This document shows positions 1 through 10,599 of a stretch of DNA of 64,000 bases, one piece after another. The notes under the pieces were generated by a model that made no database searches, was not told the DNA's origin, and saw only the letters and a list, made by a program, of their open reading frames with translations. This DNA comes from Allium sativum (lineage: Eukaryota > Streptophyta > Magnoliopsida > Asparagales > Amaryllidaceae): contig CM060915.1 of assembly GCA_030737875.1 (NCBI GenBank), forward strand, positions 905,332,677 through 905,396,676, read 5' to 3'. Every line of letters starts with the position of its first letter. Position 1 is the first letter of the stretch. A program made the position numbers and the translations under genes.

Positions 1-316
1 CAGCCAACTGAAAAACATTAAAACAGTGATTTCTCCCAAACCGCTGAGACAAATCCTTAATGTAACCACTCCACGGAAAGGTAATCATCAATTCCTTTCC
101 AATGGCATAGATCTCATCCTCTTATTCGACCTGAGTCAAAAGATATGCCCTGTGCAAGACTGACGGGGAAAATGGTCACAAAAAATTTAGTAAAAATTAT
201 GGACATGTCTCACATCCCCGTAAGCAACATATTAAAAGATGAGAATGATCCAACCCTCAGGGAATAATATAAAAATATTTTATGACCTTCCAATATGTAA
301 AATGCGGGCTGTTACA
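1..316 (-). repeat. 3' LTR of element A (5' part only)
   Basis: Read on the minus strand the LTR begins TGTAACAGCC at 316 and runs off the left window edge. It directly follows a polypurine tract, and its first ~150 bp parallel the LTR start at 60044. No end or target duplication can be seen. Confidence 0.85.
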
Positions 317-330
317 TTCTCCCCCCTTAA
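317..330 (-). other. Polypurine tract of element A
   Basis: Minus-strand TTAAGGGGGGAGAA lies immediately before the LTR, preceded by TTTCGGGGGCGAAATTC, the hallmark just upstream of the 3' LTR in many plant chromoviruses. It would prime plus-strand DNA synthesis. Confidence 0.85.
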
Positions 331-629
331 GAATTTCGCCCCCGAAATTCCAAGCAACCACAATAATTCTGCATGCCTATCATCCATGACAAGCCAATTC
401 TATCATCCAAACTAGCCACCATCAAGCCATGCATCAATAACCTTATCCTAGCATGCAGAATTCTATTAAAAAACAACAAGATACTATAATATAACGATGA
501 TACATCATAGGGTCCTACCGACGAAGAGTTCTGGATGAGTCGCCCTCATATTCTCTTCCGTCTCCCACGTACAATCATCGTCATCTTCACTCACTATACC
601 TTGACCAGCTTAACCGTCTTCCTCCTAAG

Positions 630-932
630 CTATTTCGTTTCATTCCCCACAACACGAAGTGGCTTACGAGCTTTCGTAACTGCAGTTTCTACTTCTAGGT
701 CTTCATACTGCTCTGGAGAAACCACCACATTCGAATCATGCACGAATTTCCGTAGGAACGATATATGGAAAACATTATGCACACTCGACATCTTCTCAGG
801 TAGCTCCAACCTATATACGAGCTTTCCAATTCGCTCGATAATCGGAAACAGTCCAACGAACCTTGGAGCTAACTTTCCTTTACTTCCGAATCGAACTATA
901 TGCTTCAACGGTGAGATCTTCACGAAAACCAT
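630..932 (-). pseudogene. Element A integrase C-terminal / chromodomain-side region
   Basis: A 100-residue open stretch reads FGSKGKLAPRFVGLFPIIER and then LPEKMSSVHNVFHISFLRK. This is the SH3-like tail of Ty3 integrase that follows the catalytic core (usual family form: KGKLAPRFIGPFEI... LHNVFHVSMLRK). A further short stretch with PLRVVGNETK points toward the chromodomain, but no full chromodomain is readable. It belongs to the same broken pol frame as 993-1796, separated by a stop and a frame change near 940-990. Confidence 0.85.
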
Positions 933-992
933 ATTGCCAACGTCGAATTCTAGATCCCTACCTTGTTTATCGGCGTAACTCTTCTAATGATC

Positions 993-1796
993 TTAGGCTG
1001 CCTTCATTCGTTGTAGAATGATCTCGATACAATCTGAGGTCTCTCTTATCATTTCAGGACTAATTACCAACTTATATCCTGTTTCTAACCAACATGCTGG
1101 AGAATTACAAAGTCTCCCATACAATGCCTCGTACGGTGCCATCCCAATGCTAGAGTGGTAGCTATTATTATACGCAAACCCAAATGGATGTATATGGTCT
1201 TCCCTTGATCCTTCGAAGTCTAACACACAAGCCCATAGGAGATCCTCTAAAACTCGATTGACTCTCTCGGTCTGACCATTAGTTTGGGGATGATTTACCG
1301 TACTCAAGCATAACTTGGTTTTCAAAGCTTCTTGCAAAATTTTCCAAAATCCACTTGTAAATAATGGATCTCGGTCACTTACTATACTCTTTTGGACACT
1401 ATGGAATTGAACTAACCATTTCACATAAAGTTCAACCAGTTTCGAAGATGTCCTAGTCGACTTGACAGGAATGAATCTCGCACTTTTGGTCAAGCGATCT
1501 ATAATGACCCAAATTCCTTTGTTTCCTGCCCTGGTTCTGGGTAGTCCATCGATAAAATCTATCGATATATGCTCCCACTACCATGTAGAAACCTCTAATG
1601 GCTAAAGCAAACCACTCATCTTTTTCTGTTCAGCTTTCACCAACTGACAGTACATACACTTGGAAATGAACTTTCCAATATCTTGCTTCATCCCCTCCCA
1701 GTAGTAGACTTGGTTGATGTCCTGATACATCTTATTACCACCGGGATGAATCATCAACTTCGAGTGATGACATTCCCTTAGAAGCTCATCTCTCAA
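993..1796 (-). pseudogene. Element A integrase: zinc-binding domain and catalytic core
   Basis: Integrase inserts the cDNA copy into the host genome. On the minus strand 1796-1602 gives the HH-CC zinc-binding domain (HHSKLMIHPGG... SKCMYCQ). The core follows with WEHISIDFIDGLP, VIIDRLTKSARF (first Asp), IVSDRDPLF (second Asp) and QTERVN (Glu), so the D,D-E triad is still readable. The frame is interrupted by a TAG just before WEHIS (about 1577) and again near 1600; otherwise it is almost continuous. Family length fits a plant chromovirus integrase. It is not functional as a single protein because of the stops. Confidence 0.9.
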
Positions 1797-1899
1797 TCCG
1801 TCAATATTAGGAATAACTAATCGTCCTTGCTTTCGAAGCCAACCTTCTCTATCGACTTCGATCTCTTTATCTTATGGTTTTAGACTCTAGACAAACTCA

Positions 1900-2440
1900 T
1901 CTCACTTTTGGCTCTTGCCAATCCTTTTGATAAGCATAGGTCTTATTAATAAGCTTGCCAACATTTCAGGTTCCAATTCGCATCTTGGACTAAAATCAAA
2001 CCTTGTCAAATACTCAAGGCTCTTCCATTCTGAAACATCCTCCAAAACTTGTGTGTCTTCGACTCAATGCATCCGCAACTGTGTTACCTTGCCAGCAGTA
2101 TAGGCTATACCAAAATCATACGATGCCAGAACCTCTAGCCAGCTTTGTTGCCGAAGATTCAAATCACTTTAGGGAAAAAGATACTTTAATGATTTGTGGT
2201 CCGTAAACAACTCGAATCGAACTCCCAACAGGTAATGTCTCCACATCTTCAGAGCAAACACAATCGCCGCCAACTCTAAATTATGAGTTGGGTAATTTCT
2301 ATCATCCGGCTTTAGCTGTCGACTCGTGTAGGCCACAACCTTATCCTTCTGCATCAGTACTGCTTCAAGTCCAGTACAACATGCATCGGTGTATACCACC
2401 ATCTCTTCATTCCCACTCGAAATGGTCAACACAGAGCACT
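1900..2440 (-). pseudogene. Element A RNase H domain
   Basis: The stretch 2432-2169 encodes [17 protein letters not shown], then [20 protein letters not shown] and [11 protein letters not shown]. These are the three signature blocks of Ty3 RNase H, which removes the RNA strand after minus-strand synthesis. The usual YTDAS.GLGCVL is altered (CC for SG, E for G). A frameshift or stop breaks the link to the integrase on its downstream side (2169-1900). It is a relic. Confidence 0.85.
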
Positions 2441-2529
2441 CGTCAATTTCTCCTTCAGGATTCCGAACGCTTGTTCACACTTCGCATCCCATGTGGACAC
2501 TTGGTTCTTCTTTGTCAATCCTGTTAATG

Positions 2530-3362
2530 GTGCAGCTACCATGGAGAAATCCTTGATAAACCATCGGTAATAACCAGCCAACCTAAGGAAACTTCTCACA
2601 TCTGTCGCATTCTTAGGTCAATCCCAGTCCCGGATTGCTGCCAGTTTAGCTGGGTCGACTGCTATCCCTTTTCCAGAAACTACATGACCTAAGAACCTCA
2701 CTTCACTCTTCATGAAGTGACACTTTGAAAACTTGGTTCTCAGCTAACGTTTTCTTAAGATTTCCAACACGATCCTCAAGTGCATCATGTGCTCTTCCTC
2801 ATTCCGTGAGTAGACCAAAATGTCATCCATGAATACAAATACGAACTTATTCAGCTAATTTTTGAATGCCCTATTTATAAGATCCACAAAATACGCTGGC
2901 GCGTTAGTCAACCCGAATGGCATCACCAACCATTCGACGAACTCGGACGGTGTCCTAAAAGCAGTCTTTGGCACACTATCCTTTTCCACCCTCAGCTGGT
3001 GAAATTCCTATTACCAGATCCATTTGAGAAAACACTTTGACTTCTTGAAGCTGATCAAACAAGTCATCAGTCCTTGGCAATGGATACTTGTTCTTCTTGA
3101 TCACCTTATTCAACTCACGATAGTCTACACACAACTTTAGTGAGCCATCTGCCTTGGTTGCAAACACGATCGGTGCACCCCATTCGGATACACTCCTCCG
3201 AATGAATCCTTTTCCCAAAAGGTCACAAACTTGCACTTGCAACTCTCGTTGTTTCTTAGGCGCCATCCGCTTAAGAGGCATGACGATTGGTCTAGCACCC
3301 TCGACTAAATCGATCCTAAACTCAATCTCACGATGCGGCAGTAACCTCCTTTCAAAGGAAAT
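2530..3362 (-). pseudogene. Element A reverse transcriptase
   Basis: Minus-strand 3362-2976 reads [35 protein letters not shown] and [20 protein letters not shown], a typical Ty3 RT N-terminal half. At 2822-2833 the catalytic box reads FMDD within [10 protein letters not shown] and is intact. The second half is frameshifted several times. Nothing upstream of SFERRLLPH is retroviral, so the protease-gag side is missing and the element breaks at about 3362. Confidence 0.88.
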
Positions 3363-3365
3363 CAT

Positions 3366-3660
3366 TCATACAGTACCTCCTTTCATATAATATTGTTATC
3401 TGCGTTCAAAATAGGAATCTGTTTTGGGAAATTGAAATTAACATTTATCTCTGTGAGCACCCGAATGAAAGATTGGCAAATCATTCATTTTGTAACTTGA
3501 TCCATCTTAATAGGCAACCAGTGACTGATGCAATTCTACCAATAGTTTCTTCGATCGTGAAACCAATATACAAATTAGGAAACCGAATCCAAGCTGGAGT
3601 AGATTTTAGACTATTTCCCTAACAAAGCATGCCACCACCAAGGAACCCCTAAGGGAATTG
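3366..3660 (-). pseudogene. DUF4283-domain relic
   Basis: On the minus strand about 3605-3430 reads TPAWIRFPNLYIGFTIEET, IGRIASVTG and IKLQNE. This matches the second half of the DUF4283 domain found in plant LINE ORF1-like proteins, whose usual form is VWVRFPGLPIEY..., IG..IG. Two stops follow. It lies between the truncated Ty3 element A and the left end of B and has no recognisable zinc knuckle. It may be the host sequence into which B inserted, or part of a LINE cut by A. Confidence 0.55.
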
Positions 3661-3736
3661 TAAGTGCAAAAGACTTCAATAGGTATACAATTAAAAGTCT
3701 TTTTTGACCTCATAGTTTAAAACTTTAACCAACTAT

Positions 3737-3962
3737 ACTATAAATATTGTAATTTTATAAACGAGACTATTAAAGAATAATTACATTTGATAAACTAGAC
3801 ATGTCTTATGCAAGTAGTATAAATGGTTCATTTCAAAAATAAAAATAAAAAGCAGTACAAACGGTAATAATAATAGACGGTTCTTGGGCCTTAAGCTGTA
3901 GAGGATGACCTTTATTCACTTGAGATTAAAGTAAACCCTTCATCTTGATACATAATCATTAG
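3737..3962 (-). repeat. 3' LTR of element B
   Basis: The segment matches the 5' LTR in blocks: TAATTTTATAAACGAG, AATTACATTTGATAAACTA, CTTGGGCCTTAAGCTGTAGA and CACTTGAGATTAAAGTAAA. It is about 226 bp, short but within the Copia range. It is strongly diverged from its partner, implying an old insertion. Confidence 0.7.
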
Positions 3963-5430
3963 TACTTGTGCTTACTGGCTATGTTTTCCTCATTCCACTT
4001 TATTACCGATAATGGCTTAGTTAAGATGCCAATTCTTTGATACATAATAGGAATGTGATCAACTTTAAGTTTTAATCTCTTGATCTTCTTACGAATGAAA
4101 TAGAGATTAGTCTCAATATGTTTTGTTCATGAATAAAGAACTGGAATTATAAAGAGGGAAACCATGCTAAGATTGTCACATCAAATGATTATCTTCCAAT
4201 CTTGTCAATTAAGAAGAGAGTTTATCCACATTATTTCTGCAGTGGTGTCGGAGACATATCTATACCCTGCCTCAGTGCTGGAATGAGAGATGGTTTGCTG
4301 CTTCTTTGAGCATCAGATATGGGGTTTTGTAAAGATAAATACATATGTCGATTTATGATCATTTAGATTTGTAGCCTAATCGACATTAGAGAAAATTTGC
4401 ATGTTACGACATGTTGATGTCTTTAGTGATAATCCATGATTTAATGTCCCTTTTAGATATTTATATATGCGTTTAATTGCTTCTTGGTGCTCATGTAATG
4501 ACATTCGCATGTATTGATTTACTTTATTGACACCGAAACATTTCTTTAGTCTTGTAATTATCACATATTGTAAGGCATCCACTATACTTTTGTATTGCTT
4601 TACATTGCTTACGGATTTTCCTTTGTCTTTTGAAAGATGAAGATTACTGGTCATAGGTGTAGGAAGTGGCTTGGCAAAATTCATGTTTTCCCTTACTAGA
4701 ATATTTGATTGTATTTTGTTAATTAAGATTAGTTCTTCCTCTGATTTTCTTGTAACCTTTATAACCAAGAAATAGTTTAAATTTTCAAAATCGTGGATGG
4801 AAAATGTTTGATCTAAATATTGAATTTACAATGATTTCTTTATTGTTATTTCCATAAGGTGATATAATATATACAGGAGTATGTTTGTTGCGTTGCACTC
4901 ACTTGCTTTTATATACAAAGAATTGTCTAATTTTTTTGGCTTATAACCTAGTTTAATCATTGTTATGTTGAGTTTTTTATACCAAAATTTGGGTGCCTGT
5001 TTATGTCTATAAAAATCCTAGTGAAGTTTGCAAGTTAGCTTTATGTTATTGTCTTTAATATATCTTTAGGTTGTTCCACGTAAGCTTCTTCTCTCACCAT
5101 TCAAAAAGTCTTTGTTCACATTTAATTGCTTGGTTTTTTGGTTCTTATGTAATGATATGTTTAATATAACTCGAATATAGTTGGCTTTACAACTGGTGAA
5201 ATAGTCTCAATGAAATCAAATCTATATTTTTGTCTGTAACCATTTGCCATAAGTCTTGCCTTGTACTCTCAAATACTTCCATCTCGAGTCCTTTCAAAAG
5301 TTGTATTCTTGAGAATTAGTGGTGCTACTAGGCTCTATGTTGCATTTTAATCAATGCATTTCATTCTTCATCCATGGCTAGCCTCCATCTTTATTTTGTA
5401 TTGCCTGTTCATATGTATTTAGTTAAGTTC
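3963..5430 (-). pseudogene. Element B reverse transcriptase - RNase H region
   Basis: Minus-strand 5430-4780 holds frame-broken RT blocks, for example AMDEE.NALIK, FHWDYFTSCKANYIRV and LGYKPKKLDNSLYIKASEC. The open stretch 4768-4376 reads PLPTPMTSNLHL, VDALQYVIITRLKKCFGVN and EAIKRIYKYLKGTLNHGLSL, the classic Copia RT-RNase H junction (GALQY..TRPD, ..RYLKGT..HGL). Multiple stops and shifts kill the gene. Element C interrupts it at 5431, between the GIFKPK block, now at 23718 and beyond, and this RT. Confidence 0.85.
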
Positions 5431-5770
5431 TGTTGAAGAATATTAGAACATGCTTGTTAGAGAACATGCTGAAAAATAAGGAATATGTCAGAGAATATGC
5501 TAAAGAATAAGCATTTAATGCTGAAAGAGTATGAGAATACGTTGAATAGTAAGGAATATGCTAGAGAATAAGGAATATGTTAGAGAATAAATAACCCTTT
5601 AAATATAGAGTCCAGTACTATAATCTTTAGTATCTTTTGTACAACATATTAATTCAAAATTCAATAAAGATGTAACCCCTTAATTTATATTCATCTTCTC
5701 TTTTTCTCATCTCTTTCTGATTTATTTTGTTCTTCATCAATTATTTATGTTTAGATTAGTTATTTCAACA
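5431..5770 (+). repeat. 5' LTR of element C
   Basis: 340 bp, TGTTGA...TCAACA ends. It contains a repeated AGAATAAGGAATATG motif. The copy at 6547-6744 plus 23571-23717 aligns along its whole length. Confidence 0.85.
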
Positions 5771-5785
5771 TGGTATTAGAGCTGG
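5771..5785 (+). other. Primer binding site of element C
   Basis: TGGTATTAGAGCTGG starts at the first base after the 5' LTR. It matches the tRNA-iMet complementary site TGGTATCAGAGC with one change. Confidence 0.8.
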
Positions 5786-6127
5786 TTGTTGTAGCAGATT
5801 AGAGATCTGTTACTTGTTAATCGTTGATTTTGATATCTGATATTTGATAATTCATGAATTTGGTTATGGCCCGCGAAAGAGAAGATTCGCTTCAAGCTAT
5901 AGGTGTTCGATTGGATCAAAAAAAAAAATCGTACTAGAGTTATGTTATAAAAAATAAAAATAAAATCTTTTGCTTTCTTTTGAGGTAAAGGTGATGGGTT
6001 GGTTGAGTTGTTAGAGAGTAACATTAGTTTATAGTTGTTTGTTGTTCATTTGATGTCTATATTGGTAACCCTGTTTATTAGGAGGGCAACTGACGTTGAT
6101 TGAAGGTGTTAGATGGTATTGTAAGGT

Positions 6128-6276
6128 ATGTTTAGAGGATGCAAACATATGCTAATCATCCCTATTGATTTGTCTTTGTTTTTGTTTGATATGTTTAGAG
6201 GATGCAAACATATGAAAACTCATCACATTTTAGTTTATTTTGTTTTCTTCATATGTTTGGGAGATGAAAACATACA
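6128..6276 (+). repeat. 62-63 bp tandem repeat, three units, each with an ATGTTT/AAACAT hairpin
   Basis: Units start at 6128, 6191 and 6253. Each begins ATGTTT, then 9 bases, then AAACAT, so every unit can form a 6-bp stem. The loop of the third unit has changed while the stem is kept. The rest of the units is diverged. The short ORF here (6128-6349) is a by-product. Confidence 0.65.
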
Positions 6277-6403
6277 AATACATTTGGGATTAGTTTTATC
6301 ATTTGGCAGCTCAGATCTTTTACTTAGCGATCAAATTGAAGATAGTTGAGTTGTTTTAGAGTTTCAGATTGGAGCTGTTGAGTTGTTTGGAGTTGTAGTT
6401 AAA

Positions 6404-6441
6404 TGTTTGATGTTTGGTGTTTGGTGTTTGGTGTTTGGTGT
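6404..6441 (+). repeat. (GTTTGGT)n heptamer microsatellite
   Basis: About five units of GTTTGGT in the interior of element C. Confidence 0.8.
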
Positions 6442-6546
6442 TACTCTCTAACAATATTGAAATGGTTGCTCGATCTTGCTACTCTTCAGTTTGCAGCTTC
6501 TATTTGGCAAGCTCACGATTTTTCGCGTCGTGAGTTTGAGGGGTGA

Positions 6547-6744
6547 TGTTGAAGAATATTAGAACATGCTTGTTAGAGAACATGCTGAAGAATAAGGAAT
6601 ATGCTAAAGAATAAGCATTTGATGCTGAAAGAATATTGGAATATGCTGGTTAGAGAATCTGCTAAACAATAAGGAATATGCTAGGGAATAAGGAATATGC
6701 TAGAGAATAAATAACGCTTTAAATATAGGGTTCTATACTGTAAT
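6547..6744 (+). repeat. 3' LTR of element C, left half
   Basis: Starts TGTTGAAGAATATTAGAACA like the 5' LTR and breaks at GTAAT (6740-6744), the target duplication of D. It continues at 23571. Confidence 0.85.
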
Positions 6745-8548
6745 TATAACGACCTGAACCTCCCCGTGAAGGAAAGCCCGGATTGCATTGAGGACAAGAC
6801 GAATCAGAACACAAACAGAAGAACATTTCATTGCTATTTACAACAATTTCATCAGAATACAAGAATATAAAGATTATGAATAAATATTACACATTCGATA
6901 AATATCAGAGATTTACAAGTTACAATGCAGCGGAAAATAATACAAAACACAACTGAAAAGAATATACGAACACAAAGCTTTCCGAATATCATTCCAGCTG
7001 TAAACCAGGATCCTGTGAATATAAATCTGCAAAACCAAAACTACAAGCTGCTTGTGTGGAAATAGGGGAACCCAGAGTTTAGGTTAAAACAATAAACTCT
7101 AGGTCAGTCATGTGACTGGTGTGAGAACTAAAATAGTTATTTAAAACTTTATTTTAAATCAGATATATCAAGGGACCACGCCGTATAACAGGAACGGGTT
7201 TCCTCCCAAGAATACCAGTGCATATAACAAAACATCGCAATGCTTTTTGGAAAAATGAAGCTATTATAAGACCCAGGTCCTATCACACAATGCAACACAA
7301 GCCGAGGGATAAGGTTTTCCCTTATAATAGCCAAACATGTTTGGTACGTTAAAAAAAATCATTTGATACTACTATAAGTGCATAGTGTCAAAACGATTTC
7401 AATCATAAGTATCAATCATAGACGGCATGAGTGCCCCATACCACTATGTCGCCATATATAGGTTTACAATCAAAACCGCAAAGTCACGTATAGGAAGTTG
7501 GATTTCCATCTGTGAGCCAAGGCAAGGGATCGTCCTTACTGCTTCGAGACTCTCTAGCCCGAGCCTCAGGGTCAGAGCGCATCAACCCTTGGATCGTCAG
7601 AGCCGGTCCACCCGATGTGGATTATAATACCTGAACACTGCGTTTCCCCGCCCTATGGGGCGTAAATAAGCCAAATGACTCCATCGGTCCCAGATCGACC
7701 GATATAACCGAGGCGCCTCGCTATCCATCATCCGCATAAGTAAAATGCCAGGGCATGCAAAACGCTGACACCACTCCTAACTAGAAAGAAACGCATGCCC
7801 TCTCTGAGGTCCTCTCCCGTTTCTAGTTCACACCGAGGTGTGAGGCTCGCGAATTAACGCTACACAAAGCTACGCCACAAAGGCCGTGCTTAGATCATCA
7901 ACCACAAGACTCTGCTTTTCAACAGAAGCCTTGATCATTTGCATCTCAGCATGCCACACAGGCAATTCACGCTATGCAACTGATGTATATCAATCACACA
8001 GAATGAAATCCGATGTCAGACACACACCCATTTACAAGTCCGTTCTGGGTCTGAACGAAACCGGAGGAACCTTATTCCTGGCATATCAATCGATCTCCAA
8101 GTACGTCTGGATGATCACCAACAGATTCCCTCCTCTTGGGTGTACATCCCAATCAAGATCATCAGTAATTATCCAAACGATGTGAAGACCTCCGGTCTTC
8201 GACCACCGTCTTCACCCTCGACATATCGTCGAATCAGTTATCCAAAATGGGATAAACCCAGTCTTTCCGAATAACTCGCGTATATAATAAACAAGTGCTA
8301 TAAAACACAACATACGCCTTATTCCAATCCAGAACATTTCTTTATCCAAATATTCATACACTTTGGGAAAGGTTCCCATTAATTTTATCAAAGATAAATT
8401 CTTTAAATTTATTCTTTAATCTTCTTTTGAATATCAATTCAAACCAAATTATGGTTTATCCAAACTAGGCGGGATTAGCGAACCTTACCGAAGTAATCAT
8501 TTGTTAAATCACCCAACCCCAACCTATTCATCCCATGAAGTAAAACTG
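6745..8548 (-). repeat. Element D, 3'-side (U5-side) portion
   Basis: No gene. About 7420-8260 is markedly richer in GC than its surroundings and carries short inverted pieces such as CTAACTAGAAAGAAACGCATG...TTTCTAGTT (7779-7827). Short ORFs at 7427-7627 and 7886-8185 have no recognisable content. The rest is AT-rich. Confidence 0.5.
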
Positions 8549-8601
8549 GTAATTGTAACACCCCGTATTTCTGTTAACACTAAAGTTGCTAATTCAAAAA
8601 T

Positions 8602-8752
8602 AATAAATGTGTAAAGGGGAGATGTATCTAATGTGCATACAAATTTAATAATAAATCTGTAAAGGGGAGATGTATCTAATGTGCATACAAATTTAATAAT
8701 AAATATGTAAAGGGGGGATGTATCTAATGTGCATACAAATTTAATAATAAAT
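8602..8752 (+). repeat. 48-bp tandem repeat, three units (5' LTR of E)
   Basis: Unit core GTAAAGGGGAGATGTATC followed by TAATGTGCATACAAATTT; repeated three times with few changes. It lies in U3, upstream of the TATA box, so it could act as a repeated enhancer block (inference). The same array is at 14680-14835. Confidence 0.8.
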
Positions 8753-8904
8753 GTTGATAATGTACATTAAGAAAGTAATTATGACATAATTCGAAATAGG
8801 AGTAATTTACAGCCCTTAAATTGTGAACATAATTGGCTTCTCTTTAGAACGGACGGCTTGTATTAACCTTGGCTTCATCGACGGCTCAAATTAACTTGCA
8901 ACTC

Positions 8905-8912
8905 TATATAAA
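8905..8912 (+). promoter_or_regulatory. TATA box of element E 5' LTR
   Basis: TATATAAA about 350 bp into the LTR, followed by a C/A-rich start-like stretch (CTCTCACAACC). The matching site in the 3' LTR is at 14987-14994. Transcription from here would place almost all of the LTR in R-U5. Confidence 0.6.
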
Positions 8913-9835
8913 CAAAATATCTCTCACAACCTAATTCACACAAAAAAAGATAAAAAAAGGAGCCGTCATGCTGCTGAAGAGAGACAAGGAGTAGCCGTTA
9001 AATTAAGAGACGATTAAGAGTTGATTCAAAGCTTAAAACTACAACAAATAAATCAAAACAACGTCAACCTCAAAGGATAGCATCACCAAATTCAGAATCC
9101 TGAATACAAGATTCGTCATACGTTGTAAGTAGAGTACTATTCCGATATGAATAAAAATTGAGACTTGATTTGTGTAGAATGAAAATGGAATCGTACTTTA
9201 ATTGTAACGATGCTAGTTCATAATTGTATATTGTTCTGATTTTATTATAAATGGATTTGGGATGTTGTAGTATAATTAACATGATATTGGATTAATTGTA
9301 CGTTTGCAATGAAAAGTAACACCCCTTGCAAGTATACGATTCATGTTGGAAATTGACATTTATATGTTGTGGTTAATAAGAAGTTGTATATATTTTGTTA
9401 CAACCAAGTTGAGACTTATGTAAACATAATTCACTGTTATGCCTACATGATTTAGATCTTTGTATATATATGCCGATGATCATTTCAAGTGTAGTTGGAT
9501 CCATTTGGGTAACATGATTCATATAAGTTTATGTTGGAATAGGCCTCATAATTCAAGTTAAACTATACTTTTGTATTAGTGACAAAAGTAAGCATCTTTG
9601 TGAACATATAGTGACTTTATGGAAATGACTAGTTTATGTTTAGTGTTATGCCTAAATAAAAATATGTTTTAAGCTTATGTTGTTATAAAAATCATATGCT
9701 AATACAAGTGACACCTAATTTAGTTAGGTTCATATTTTAAATGCAAGTTTACATGAATAGATTGAAACCCATGACTCATGTTTAGGTTTATGATTTATGT
9801 CAAAATTATATGCTATTACAATGCAAGTACACAAG

Positions 9836-10115
9836 CCCCTAACTTATGTTAATTAAATCGCTATATTGCAAGTTCATGCACCACTAATTTATGTTAATTA
9901 AATCGCTATATTGCAAGTTCATGCACCACATAATTTATGTTAATTAAATCGCTATATTGCAAGTTCATGCACCACTAATTTATGTTAATTAAATCGCTAT
10001 ATTGCAAGTTCATGCACCACTAATTTATGTTAATTAAATCGCTATATTGCAAGTTCATGCACCACATAATTTATGTTAGTTAAATCGCTATGTTGCAAGT
10101 TCATGCGTTCACACA
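9836..10115 (+). repeat. 45-46 bp tandem repeat, about six units (5' LTR of E)
   Basis: Unit: ACTAATTTATGTTAATTAAA followed by TCGCTATATTGCAAGTTCAT and GCACC. Copies are almost identical and recur at 15925-16200 in the 3' LTR. Confidence 0.88.
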
Positions 10116-10384
10116 CCCCTTTTATGTTACTTAGAATATATCATGTTCTAAGCCTCTCTTTTTTTATGTTTCTAAGTTGGGCTGAAATGTTGAAGCCCAA
10201 CATATGTTATAATAATTAAAATATATGTGTTGGCATGTTTGGCACATGCCAACGACTTGTGAAATTTAAGTGGTATAAATTATTATACCCAAGAATAACG
10301 AATTTGGATAATGGGCCACAAAACATTTACATATAAAATTGAAAAGAGACAAATATGTAAACTTAGAAATACGATATGCTTAAC

Positions 10385-10585
10385 CCGAGGTTGGATTGAG
10401 TTGTGATGTAAACCTGCCCGGAACCGACCGGCTGTCCAGTAATCACAACAATACCTATCCAATGTGGGTGGTTAAGCATTGAGCCCAATAAAGACCCGAG
10501 GTTAGACATGAGTTGTGGTGTAAACCTGCCCAGAACCGACCGGCTGTCCAGTTACCATAACAATATATGTCTAATGTGAGTGGTT
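10385..10585 (+). repeat. ~112-bp tandem duplication (5' LTR of E)
   Basis: Two copies share GTAAACCTGCCC, AACCGACCGGCTGTCCAGT and a GAGGTT...GAGTTGTG block. This is a GC-richer island inside AT-rich LTR; copy two is at about 10494-10585. Confidence 0.75.
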
Positions 10586-10599
10586 GGTGCTTTAATTAA

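Larger units (their letters stand above)
1..3362 (-). mobile_element. Element A: decayed Ty3 chromovirus-type retrotransposon, 5'-truncated
   Basis: On the minus strand the order is RT, RNase H, integrase, C-terminal domain, polypurine tract, LTR, which is the normal Ty3 order. Only the first 316 bp of the 3' LTR lie in the window, and gag, protease and the 5' LTR are absent. The LTR start (TGTAACAGCCCGCATTTTAC in minus sense) and much of the following 150 bp resemble the right LTR of element H, so A and H look like members of one lineage. The pol frame is broken by several stops and shifts but keeps key motifs, so it is dead but not very old. Near 3362 it abuts an unrelated DUF4283 relic, so a truncation lies there. 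Confidence 0.9.
5771..6546 (+). pseudogene. Interior of element C with gag start relic
   Basis: At about 5866 an ATG opens MAREREDSLQAIGVRLDQ, KKKSY, stop, SYVIKN. This matches the N-terminus of Copia gag (family form: VRLDGKNYxYWSYVMKNFL) with Trp changed to a stop and an A-run expansion. Nothing else of gag or pol is readable; the remainder is two short repeat tracts and the purine tract GTGAGTTTGAGGGGTGA at 6530-6546. The element is therefore an internal deletion product of an autonomous Copia, mobilised in trans if at all. Confidence 0.7.

Noticed and set aside
3154..3390. Plus-strand ORF of 78 residues (and similar antisense ORFs at 2003-2527, 56946-57206)
   Set aside because: Shadows of the RT and RNase H frames on the opposite strand.
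9070..9282. 70-residue minus ORF, identical at 15158-15370
   Set aside because: Identity reflects the two LTRs of E, not a conserved gene; no motif or codon signal.
9836..10115. CRISPR array or satellite centromere block
   Set aside because: Only about six 45-bp units with no spacers, confined to an LTR and duplicated with it.
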